Source: CALHRB01 sp964473465
Lineage (GTDB): Bacteria; Bacteroidota; Ignavibacteria; Kapaibacteriales; UBA2268
Assembly: GCA_964473465.1 (NCBI GenBank)
Contig: CAYYPE010000001.1
Span: 1 to 64,000 of the forward strand
Length of the DNA stretch: 64,000 nt
Direction: 5' to 3'
The position numbers and the translations under genes are program-made. Shown piece by piece: positions 7,263 to 16,300 of the stretch; within the stretch, counting starts at the first letter, position 1, and each line of letters opens with the position of its first letter. A model generated the notes under the pieces. The model had not been told where the DNA came from, searched no databases, and worked only from the letters and a program-made list of their open reading frames with translations.

Positions 7263-8257
7263 TATTTTTCCTCCTTTTCAAGCGGCAGATTAACATTTTT
7301 CATAACTTCACGAAATTCATCTTCGTATTCTTCGTAGGTATGATAGTGCATTTTGAATTCATTATTCCATGGGTTAATATGACGTTTTTCTCTGTTGTCG
7401 TTTGATAAGTTACGTGTCGGGCTGAAGAAAATACCGGGCATGTGGACTAACTTGCTCATCGGGAAATAGATTAATAAAACCGAAACAAGGAATAAGTGCA
7501 AGGAAAATAGCGGTTCAAGCTTTGCCGGGACTACTGGATTAAGGCTCAAAATACCGACTGCAAGTTCCTTGATTGGCACTAAGTCAACTTTGAAAAAATA
7601 CCTCATCAGAATTCCTGTTAAGGCAATGCCAAATATAAGCAGCAGAGGGAAATAGTCCGATGAAAGAGATATATATTTAATCTTTTGATCAATAACCCTT
7701 CTTAGAAATAAATATGTGAGTGCAACAACAATAGCAACATTAGTTATGTAAACAATTGGCACACCGAACTGAAAAAACCCGTCAATGCTTTGGAGCCAGC
7801 TGACGAAATTGGGTATAGGCTCAGTAAAAAAGCGGAAATGACGTAATACAATAATCAAAAAAGCCCAATGAAAGAGTATAGCAAAAAGCCATAGCCATTT
7901 TTCTGCTCCGTAAACCAATTTTTTCCCATCTTTGATGCTTGCTCTTGTGTTTCGGAACAAAGATCTGAAGAATAAAATTTCGAGCAACATTCTAACAGTT
8001 GTTTCCCAAGCATTTGAAGGATTATCGAAACGATTTCTATGAATCCATGGTAAAGATTTTTGCTGTCCAGCTGTTGTTGTAATTCGGAAGGGGACGGGGG
8101 ATTTAGCCCATTTTATAATTCTTACAACTAAACCAATAAGGAAAACAGATAAAGCTATATAGGGAATGACAACACCAAAAAGCGTTGGCGAAATATAACC
8201 GAAATAACCTATAATAGCAATAATAAAAAAAGCAACAAGCGAAAAAAATAATCCCAT
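7262..8257 (-). CDS. dsrM: DsrM, menaquinol-linked membrane cytochrome b subunit
   Basis: A 331-residue integral membrane protein of the NarI/nitrate-reductase-gamma type, which in DsrM binds two b hemes and exchanges electrons with the menaquinone pool. Hydrophobic segments are visible at residues about 3-22, 26-45, 118-140, 166-186, 198-215 and 250-268, with histidines in several of them (for example LFHWAF and FSLHLF) as candidate heme ligands. It is directly followed by dsrK and preceded without a gap by the RsbRD-like gene. Confidence 0.88.
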   Translation of the reverse strand: MGLFFSLVAFFIIAIIGYFGYISPTLFGVVIPYIALSVFLIGLVVRIIKWAKSPVPFRITTTAGQQKSLPWIHRNRFDNPSNAWETTVRMLLEILFFRSLFRNTRASIKDGKKLVYGAEKWLWLFAILFHWAFLIIVLRHFRFFTEPIPNFVSWLQSIDGFFQFGVPIVYITNVAIVVALTYLFLRRVIDQKIKYISLSSDYFPLLLIFGIALTGILMRYFFKVDLVPIKELAVGILSLNPVVPAKLEPLFSLHLFLVSVLLIYFPMSKLVHMPGIFFSPTRNLSNDNREKRHINPWNNEFKMHYHTYEEYEDEFREVMKNVNLPLEKEEK

Positions 8258-8812
8258 TTATGAACCCTCGCTTAAATTAGTATCATTATCATTATTTTCA
8301 TCTATTCCATATTTTTTCATAATTCTGTCAGCCATTTTGCCAAATCTGCTTTTCATTTCATTAGCTTTAATCTCGAATATTTTTGATTTTAAGGACACAA
8401 AAATATCAATAGCCTCGAGAGCAATGGTATCAATTGTGTTGAATAAATCCATTAAATTATCTAAGTCGTTGGAATTTTTAAGATTTCCGTTAATATTTGC
8501 ATATATAATCTTTTTGAGATTAAGGAAAAAGTTAATGGTAACTGATGGATCAAAATCCTGAACGGCTCTGATTTTAAGAAGGCTGTTTAGAGATTCCCTG
8601 ATTTTTTGTTTATTGCTATTAGAATAATTAAGTATAAAATCGAACAAAGTTTCGAGTTCTCTGGCAATATTATAGCCGACAGGATTAGCAAATTTGTTTT
8701 TTCCATTTTTCAGGAATTTTCCGGATTCAACTGGGTAAGAATCAAAAACCGAATTAATCCATTCGTTAAGAATTAACTCTTTGGAATTATTTAATGAAAA
8801 ATTTAAATCCAT
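8258..8812 (-). CDS. RsbRD N-terminal-like protein at the head of the dsr operon
   Basis: A 184-residue soluble, helical protein. Its opening (LILNEWINSVFDSYP, then FLKNGKNKFANPVGY) resembles the globin-fold RsbRD N-terminal domain, found alone in genes that commonly precede dsrM in sulfate reducers. The C-terminus (KMADRIMKKYGI) also matches that group. Its role is not established; a regulatory or assembly function for the Dsr complex is an inference from context. It ends one base before dsrM starts. No STAS domain is present. Confidence 0.7.
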   Translation of the reverse strand: MDLNFSLNNSKELILNEWINSVFDSYPVESGKFLKNGKNKFANPVGYNIARELETLFDFILNYSNSNKQKIRESLNSLLKIRAVQDFDPSVTINFFLNLKKIIYANINGNLKNSNDLDNLMDLFNTIDTIALEAIDIFVSLKSKIFEIKANEMKSRFGKMADRIMKKYGIDENNDNDTNLSEGS

Positions 8813-8974
8813 TTTAAAGCAACAGAATTATGAACCGAAAATCACCTGAATTTTTTCAGAAAATTTTTTTAAACGGTTTAAATTACAATTGCATAAAAGA
8901 AATGCCATATCAATTTTTCTTTATGTAAAATGAGTGTTGATTTAGATGTGGCTAAAATAGGAGTGGAAATAAAA

Positions 8975-9652
8975 TCAGAAATCAATATTAGGCTTAACAA
9001 ATAACTGCATAGAGTTTAGTTCAAGAGCGACAAGATTTCCCAGACCGACATATTTTCCTTTGTAAACACAACCGCCATCGAGCATAATTTTATCGGTTAG
9101 AAGAGTCTGGCTGATTTTCTCAATAGGAACGGGAGTATGCCCGACAATGATTTTTTTATTTCCGATGGCAGATGGAATAATATAATCATTTCTTATCCAG
9201 ATCATCGAAGAGGTGTCTTCCAAAGGGTTTTCTATCTCGAAGTTTAAACCTCCGTGAACAATAATAAAACCATCGTGAATGTAATAATATTGAAGGTTTT
9301 TAAAGAAAGAGATGTAATCTTCTGAAAGGTCAGCAGCTTTTGCTATGAGAAAGCTTCTAAGAGTAGCTGCAGCACCATTATAAAGCCAGATGTTGAACTT
9401 TTCGTCATTATCAATTGAGTCAAGAAGAAGTTTCTCGTGATTTCCAATTACGCAGTTTATTTTGTAACCTTTATTTATAAGATCTATTAAAAGGTCAATA
9501 ACTTCTTTGCTCGAAGGACCTCTATCAATATAGTCCCCCAAAAAATATAGGGTATCCTCTCTGGAAACCTTAATTTTATTAAAAAGAAGTTGTTCAAGTG
9601 TTTTAAAACACCCGTGAATATCACCAATAACGAATACTCTTTCTTTATCCAT
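8975..9652 (-). CDS. PPP-family metallophosphatase
   Basis: A 225-residue calcineurin-like phosphatase. It carries the PPP signature motifs in order: GDIHGC (residues 8-13), GDYIDRG (near 40), GNHE (near 70), HGG and GHTPV, which bind two metal ions and the phosphate. Similar bacterial proteins (PrpA/PrpB, lambda phosphatase, ApaH relatives) dephosphorylate Ser/Thr phosphoproteins or nucleotides; the substrate cannot be decided from sequence alone. It is a single gene, 162 bases upstream of the dsr set on the same strand and divergent from the E1 gene. The 195-base spacer to the E1 gene is very AT-rich and should hold both promoters. Confidence 0.85.
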   Translation of the reverse strand: MDKERVFVIGDIHGCFKTLEQLLFNKIKVSREDTLYFLGDYIDRGPSSKEVIDLLIDLINKGYKINCVIGNHEKLLLDSIDNDEKFNIWLYNGAAATLRSFLIAKAADLSEDYISFFKNLQYYYIHDGFIIVHGGLNFEIENPLEDTSSMIWIRNDYIIPSAIGNKKIIVGHTPVPIEKISQTLLTDKIMLDGGCVYKGKYVGLGNLVALELNSMQLFVKPNIDF

Positions 9653-9847
9653 ATTATAAATTAATTAACTAACAAAATTAGGAAAAATTTATATAATTTT
9701 TAATAAAAATTCATTAAAGAGAAAATTGAGTTCAAAGTAGATTTCATTTAATATACATAAACTAAAATTGTAAAAAGACAATAGAACTTTTTTAAATTAG
9801 TTTATAATATTATTTTTTTAAAAATTTAAGAATTTTATTGGTGAAAA

Positions 9848-11989
9848 ATGAGAGAAATGTATTTGAAAAACAATACTAAAATAGATAAAGCACAAAAAAG
9901 CGGAGAAAGAAAAGTGGTAAAAAAAGTAATTTTTATGAATGTTGAGCGTGAAGTGGAACTTTTTTCGAAGTTCGATATGAGTGGTTTTGACAAAGAGACG
10001 ATTATAGAGTGGTATAGAATAATACATCTGGGTAGAAGATTAGACGAGAAAGCGGCACTTTACTTAAAGATGGCTAAGGGTTGGTCTTATCATGCACCGT
10101 TTGCAGGACATGATGGAATACAATTTGCTCTCGGGAAGACTTTCAGAGCGGGGAAGGATTTTCTTTTTCCTTATTACAGGGATATGCTCACATGCCTGAC
10201 GGCGGGAATAAGCGTTGAGGAAATAATACTTAATGGTTTAAGCAAGGATACAGATGTTGCTGGTGGAGGCAGACATATGAGCAATCATTTTGCTAAACCC
10301 TCGATAGGCATACAAAATGTATCATCCTGCACGGGGAATCATTCCCAGCATGCTGCGGGACTCGGCAGAGCAATTAAAAAATATAAGGGTGATGAAATAG
10401 TGTATTACTCAAGCGGAGAATCTGCTTGTTCGGAGGGTTATTTCTGGGAGTCATTAAACTCTGCAACATTAGAGTTACTTCCTGTAATTTTTGTAATTCA
10501 AAATAATTTTTATGGTATATCAGTGCCATTGAACGAAGCGACAGCAAATTTAAGGGTTTCAGATAATTATTCAGGATTCAAGAACTTGAAAATAATTAAT
10601 TGTGACGGGCGGGACCCATTCGATTCATACAGGGCTTTGACCGAAGCAAGGGATTATGTCAGTTCGGGAAAAGGACCTGCCCTTATACATGCTGAATGTG
10701 ACAGAATAGGTTCTCACTCAAATTCTGACAGACATGAAATTTACAGGTCGAAAGAAGAGCTGGAAACAGTTCATAGAAGAGACCCATTACTCCAATTTAG
10801 ATATCATATATTAAATAACGGTATAATTGATGAAAAGTCATTAAAAGAAATTGAGAAGGATAATCAGGAAATTATATTTCAGGCAGCCGACAAAGCTGAA
10901 GCAGCACCAGCTGCAGATGGATCGAAGTGGAATCAGTTCATTTTTCCTGAACCTGTAGTAAAAATTGAAGACAAAACTGAAGTTCCACATCCGGAGAGCA
11001 ATCCAGAAATAAGTTTTCTGGAAGCGATAAATCAAACATTGAAAGAAGAATTTCGAAGGAATCCGAATACATTCCTATGGGGACAGGATATTGGTAAGGG
11101 CGGAGTGTTTAATGTTGTTAAAGGTATGCCTCAGGAATTTGGAAAGGAGAGGGTTTTCAATGCTCCAATAGCAGAAAATAATATAGTTGGGACGGCAAAT
11201 GGATTCTGCAGATATAGGGATGACATCAGGGTTGTTATTGAGGGAGCCGAATTTGCAGATTATTTCTGGCCTGCAATGGATCAATTGATAGAATGTTCGC
11301 ATGATTATTGGAGGACAGCGGGTCAATTTTCGCCAAACATTGTCATAAGGCTTGCCTCGGGTGGCTATATTCAAGGTGGACTTTACCATTCTCAAAATCT
11401 TGAAGGAACATTTACAACCATTCCCGGAATCAGGGTTGTGGCACCAGCATTTGCAGACGATGCGGTCGGATTGTTAAGAAATGCTATCAGGTCAAGAGGG
11501 ACAACGATGTATCTCGAAATGAAATACCTTTATAATTTCAAGGGAGCTCACACAAAGAAACCGGCTGATGAATTTATTATTCCTTTTGGAAAAGCTAAGA
11601 TCAGGCGTGAAGGTAAAGATTTGACAATTGTATCGTATGGAACGGCGGTTCATTTGAGCCTTAAAGTCGCTGATTATTTTGAAAAGGAAGGTATATCAAT
11701 AGAGGTAATTGACTTAAGGTCATTGATACCTTGGGATAAAGAGATGGTATTTGAATCTGTAAAAAAGACAAACAGGGTATTAGTGGTTCATGAGGATAAA
11801 GTAACTGGAGGGTTTGGAGGAGAGATAGCCTCAACAATAACCGAAAAAGTTTTTAATTATCTTGATGCCCCGGTTCTAAGAGTTGGTTCAAAAGATGTGC
11901 CCGTTGGTTTTGCCCGAAATTATGAAAAGGCAATCCTGCTAAGTGAAGAAGATATAAAAGCAGCCATAAATAAATTAATAAGCTATTAA
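9848..11989 (+). CDS. Fused 2-oxoacid (branched-chain type) dehydrogenase E1 alpha-beta
   Basis: A 713-residue protein joining both E1 subunits in one chain. Residues about 45-345 are the thiamine-diphosphate-binding alpha part (HAPFAGHDG, and the TPP motif beginning GESACSEG and ending IQNN, with GES in place of the usual GDG). Residues about 385-713 are the beta part (GQDIGKGGVF, RVFNAPIAE, VVHEDKVTGGFG). It should decarboxylate a 2-oxoacid and acylate a lipoyl E2; no E2 or E3 gene is nearby. The start is uncertain: ATGs at 9848, 9857 and 9935 are all possible, and homology becomes clear only from about residue 44. Confidence 0.88.
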   Translation: MREMYLKNNTKIDKAQKSGERKVVKKVIFMNVEREVELFSKFDMSGFDKETIIEWYRIIHLGRRLDEKAALYLKMAKGWSYHAPFAGHDGIQFALGKTFRAGKDFLFPYYRDMLTCLTAGISVEEIILNGLSKDTDVAGGGRHMSNHFAKPSIGIQNVSSCTGNHSQHAAGLGRAIKKYKGDEIVYYSSGESACSEGYFWESLNSATLELLPVIFVIQNNFYGISVPLNEATANLRVSDNYSGFKNLKIINCDGRDPFDSYRALTEARDYVSSGKGPALIHAECDRIGSHSNSDRHEIYRSKEELETVHRRDPLLQFRYHILNNGIIDEKSLKEIEKDNQEIIFQAADKAEAAPAADGSKWNQFIFPEPVVKIEDKTEVPHPESNPEISFLEAINQTLKEEFRRNPNTFLWGQDIGKGGVFNVVKGMPQEFGKERVFNAPIAENNIVGTANGFCRYRDDIRVVIEGAEFADYFWPAMDQLIECSHDYWRTAGQFSPNIVIRLASGGYIQGGLYHSQNLEGTFTTIPGIRVVAPAFADDAVGLLRNAIRSRGTTMYLEMKYLYNFKGAHTKKPADEFIIPFGKAKIRREGKDLTIVSYGTAVHLSLKVADYFEKEGISIEVIDLRSLIPWDKEMVFESVKKTNRVLVVHEDKVTGGFGGEIASTITEKVFNYLDAPVLRVGSKDVPVGFARNYEKAILLSEEDIKAAINKLISY

Positions 11990-12018
11990 TATAGGTCTAA
12001 TAAGCTTAATTTTAAATT

Positions 12019-12052
12019 AGGGTTAAGTTTTCTTTATCCAAAACTTAACCTT
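12019..12052 (+). terminator. Rho-independent-like terminator of the E1 gene
   Basis: A 13-bp stem (core GGTTAAGTTTT/AAAACTTAACC, arms 12019-12031 and 12040-12052) with an 8-base loop, followed by a T-rich stretch (ATTTTATTATTTTATT), begins 30 bases after the E1 stop. Confidence 0.75.
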
Positions 12053-12496
12053 ATTTTATTATTTTATTCAATTGTTTTGATTTATGATGTGTGAAAATAT
12101 TTTACAAAAGTGTCAGGAAAATAAACATGGAAAAAAATGAAAAATAAAATCAGAAAATATATAAGACTTTTTTAGATTTTTTTTAGTAATTTTACAGTTT
12201 AATACAATACAAATTGAAAATATTTTGTTAAGAATAAATAGTTTAAGTTTGTGTGAAAGAATTTAAACAGTGTAAGGAAACGAACACAAGTTATGCACAA
12301 AATTGAAGAATGTATAGAACTAAGAAGAAAAAAGTTGGTTATAAATATTGGAATTTCTTTAATACTCCTTTATATTTGTAACCTGAATAATTGTGAAGTT
12401 AATTGACCTTAAGAGAAAAATATTTACCGTATGGTAGATAGGCGGGAAGGTCAATTTTGTAGTATTTAAGATAAAAAAGGGGAAATTTAGTAAGAA
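12053..12496 (+). other. AT-rich intergenic stretch with a structured 3' end
   Basis: No gene of credible composition is seen here. The only clear structure is near the downstream gene: arms AATTGACCTT (12401-12410) and AAGGTCAATT (12447-12456) form a 10-bp long-range stem, enclosing a smaller TACC/GGTA hairpin (12425-12436). This could be a 5' leader RNA structure or a protein-binding site for the gene starting at 12497. The promoter was not identified. Confidence 0.45.
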
Positions 12497-13237
12497 ATGA
12501 AGCAAAAAGAAGATAAAAATCAAGAAGAAATAAAAAAATATCCGGAAATCTCACCTGAAGATAAAGGTAATATTATATTAAAAGTACAGAACTTTGTAGA
12601 GGAAAATAGGAAGTTAGTAATAGGCATTTCCTTAGGAGTATTGGTATTAGCAGTATTATTTTTCTTTATCAAAAACAGAATAGATGAAAGTAACCGTGAA
12701 GATTCAATAAATGCATCGGCAGCAATATCCAGAATAATGCCATACTATCAGGATGGGAACTACCAAACAGCTCTCAAAGGGGATAGTGCAAAGAAAGTTC
12801 AAGGGGAGAAAGTAATAGGATTGATCGAGATAGTGAACAAGTATGAAGGCACAGATCAGGGTAAGTACGCAGCTTTATATGCAGCAAGTGCATTGATGAA
12901 TTTGAACCGATATCAGGAAGCAAAAAAGTATTTTGAAATAGCATTGAAATCACCAGCTAAAATAGTTCAGGAGGGTGCAAATGCCGGACTTGCCACAGTT
13001 TACGAGTTCGAAGGGAAGTACAAGGAAGCAGCTGATTATTATGAGCAAGCGGCACTAATAGCAGTGGAATTAGGATTGAAGAACAGATATCAGTTTTTTC
13101 AGGCATTATGTTTGGAAAAAGCTGGGGATAAGGAAAAAGCCGAGAAATTATACAGAGAAGTAATAGGAGATAACAGGTCTGACTATGTCAATTCAGCAAA
13201 AGCTGGGTTGATTCGTCTTGGCACGATAATTGAGTAA
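12497..13237 (+). CDS. Membrane-anchored tetratricopeptide-repeat protein
   Basis: A 246-residue protein with a charged cytoplasmic N-terminus, one membrane segment at residues about 37-57 (LVIGISLGVLVLAVLFFF) and a C-terminal periplasmic domain of TPR-like helical pairs (about 120-245; YAALYAASALMNLNRYQEA, GKYKEAADYYEQAA, AEKLYREV). The layout is like YfgM, a single-span TPR chaperone partner of the translocon, but the match is of architecture only. It precedes four T9SS cargo genes on the same strand, so a role in handling exported proteins is possible but unproven. Confidence 0.8.
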   Translation: MKQKEDKNQEEIKKYPEISPEDKGNIILKVQNFVEENRKLVIGISLGVLVLAVLFFFIKNRIDESNREDSINASAAISRIMPYYQDGNYQTALKGDSAKKVQGEKVIGLIEIVNKYEGTDQGKYAALYAASALMNLNRYQEAKKYFEIALKSPAKIVQEGANAGLATVYEFEGKYKEAADYYEQAALIAVELGLKNRYQFFQALCLEKAGDKEKAEKLYREVIGDNRSDYVNSAKAGLIRLGTIIE

Positions 13238-13338
13238 TTAAAAAATTTGATATAAAATATCAAAATAGTGTGTAATTAATTAAATAATGAGAAATAAATT
13301 AATTTGTTGTTTATAATAGCAATTTTTTTGGAGGTAAT

Positions 13339-16300
13339 ATGCGTCGATTGTTTCGTTTAAGTTTACTGATGGTGATATTGTGCTTGCTATCTTTTGCAGA
13401 GAGCTTTGCACAGAACCAGGTTTACGTATCAGGACGAATTGCTCCAGGTCAGGTTCGTGTCTTTTTGAAGGACTCAACCTATATTATTAACAGGGACTTA
13501 GTGATAGGTGGAACCCTGATAATTGAGCCCGGAACAACTGTTCTCTTCTATCCACAGGGTCGAATCATAGACTCGGTAGGAGGTAGAATAATAGCGGATG
13601 GATTAGCATCAGCTACTTACACCTCTAATCCCGGTGGATTAGATCCAATTGCAACCCCCGGTTCAGCACAGAATCCGACGGGTTATTCAGGTTATGCAGA
13701 CCTAAACTATTTTTTCCATGCTGGTGTGATTAACAGGACAACTACCAATGAGCCAACTGTTAACTCAAGCAAGCGTGATTATATTTACAATGTAGTTTTA
13801 AATACAGCAACAAGAAGATTGGAAAATCTTCGAACCGAGGATATCGGACTACCCTTAGGTTCAGACCGTGTTAAAGTTACAGCCGAACAAGCTATGATGT
13901 TCATAGCTGCAAGATTAGAAATTGACCCGATGAATGATATTAATTTAAATATCAGACCATGGAGTAGAGTAGGCGATAGACCGGTTACTATAACAACAGG
14001 AAGAATCAAATTTATCGGACAGCCAGATAATAACTTTTCAAGAGAATGGGGGCATATTGTTGTACTTCCCGGTGCAAGGGCAGCATTTTTCAGAAATGTT
14101 ACATTTGAAGGTTTCAGAAAAGATACAACAATTGACAGAATTCCATATTATGCAGAAAATCAACCCGGTGCGGACTGGGCAGAAATTAATGCAACAATGA
14201 AAAAATTAACCAATGGAAGCGGTGGAGCTATAACAACCTTTTCAAGCAGAACATGGTTAATCGATTGTGAATTTAATAACAATATGGCAAGAAATCGTGG
14301 TGGTGCATTGCAGTTTTTACAAACACCAGATGGTTTCCCCAAAAATGTAAATATTACTCAATATTATCCAGTAGATAAAAATCCAAATCTAACTGAGCGA
14401 GATGGTTCAATTTCCAGTATAATTAAAAATCATCCGATACCGGTAATTGACAAAATTGACGAACCCGGAAATTTTGAACCTCTAAGTGATTATGACAGAC
14501 AAGCCTATGATGATGGGCGACTCGCCGTTTATCTTGGTAGAGTAAGAAATCTTAAATTTAGTGGAAATAAAGTTCTCTTAACTAATTTTGGTGAAAGATT
14601 TATTGGAAATCCGCCCGTAAGAGTTGTTATGGATCTTACTGATGAACCAGCTAATTTCCCGCAGGTAACAGGGAATTTTGCTTATGGTGGAGCTATTTAT
14701 ATAGCAGGTAAAGATGGGCAAGGCGGTATGGATTCTCAGATTGAAATTGGATTGGGCGTGAACAATTCAATTAGATTACAAGGAGGATCAGAAATTGTAT
14801 TTCCAAATGAAGATACTTTTGAAGCAGTTGGAAATAGTGCCAATAACTATCAGAACTCAGGAAACACACTTGGTTCACGAGGTGGTGCTATTTATCTTGG
14901 ACGATATACATCATTGCTGGTAGCAGGTAAATTCAACGCCAATGAAACATACACAAAATATTTGCAGGATTCACTCACCGGAACAAATATTGGATGGTAT
15001 TCAAGAGGTGGTGCTATTTACACAGAAAACACATTCGGCAGATTACAGGTTCGTGGCGGTCCAAGAAGAGATATCATCAACAACCCGACTGAATTTACAA
15101 GAAATAAATCAGGTGCCGGTGGTGCAATATTTAATGATGGCAACACAGATCCTCAGATTTCTCCAATCATTGGTGGTTCTGATGTTGTAGTAAGAACAAG
15201 AGATTACGGATATAATATCAAATTTTCAGAAAACACAGCACTAACCTACGGAGGTGCCATCTACACATTAAGGAACTTTACGATTAATGGTTCTGGTGGT
15301 GTAGAAGCCAATTCAATAATTGGTTATGGTGGTAAATATCCGGTTATATTCGAAAATAATACAGCTGGTTATGCTGGTGGAGCAATTGATGTCAGAATTC
15401 CAAGCAGTTCAACAATGCCTCCAATAGAGCAAAGAGCAGTCCAGATTGTTCGAGCTGAATTCAGAAAGAACACAGTTGGACAAGGCATTGCAGAAATGAA
15501 TAAAACACACATCAGGGGTGGTGGAGCCATTTATTCATTAAATGCAGACCTTAATGTTGTTAAAGGTGTTGAATTTACTGGTAACAAAGTATATAATGGA
15601 AATGGAGGAGCATTAGCTATTATAAATCCTTGGACAGCAACAAAACGATATTTCGTTTCTGACATTGACCAGGTTGATGTTCAATCAAATATGTTAGCAA
15701 CAGGATTCACATCAGTTGACGAAGTTATGACTTATCAATCTGATGCTTATCCACCTGATGCAAGAATGTTAACAAGATTTCTTGATAACACAATTGAAGT
15801 AGATGAAGATATATTAACATCGCAAAGCGGTTCAGGAACAACACAAATTGGACATGGACTACAGGGAACATCAGCAAAACTTATTGCTACATCATTTATA
15901 GACCAAAACACTGGTTTTGCTGTAGGTATGAATGGAACGATAGTCAAAATTACACTTGGAGGATCTAAGTGGGAATACAAGAACTATAATATTCCATATA
16001 GATTTAATGATGTTACATTTATAGGCGGTGGAGTTGGGTTCATCGTTGGTGATAGAGGCATTATTTTAAAGACAGTTAACAATGGCGGTGACTGGAGAGT
16101 TGTAAGAGATCCACTTGATAATTTTTCACTTAATTCAGTATTTTTCGTAGGAACTGATATTGGATATGCAGTCGGAGCAAGAGGAAAGATCTTCAAAACA
16201 ACAGATGGTGGCGAAACATGGTTCGATCCAGTAGTCTCAACCCAGTCATTGAATAATTTGAATGAAGTTTACTTTACAGGTGTTAACACAGGCTACGCAG

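Noticed and set aside
8813..8974. Possible small RNA or tRNA in the spacer between the dsr set and the phosphatase gene
   Set aside because: No cloverleaf or conserved tRNA loop sequence and no stable hairpin with a T-tract was found; it looks like an ordinary AT-rich promoter spacer.
13246..13264. 7-bp AT hairpin after the TPR gene as a terminator
   Set aside because: The stem TTTGATA/TATCAAA is AT-only apart from one pair and lacks a T-tract; too weak in such AT-rich DNA.
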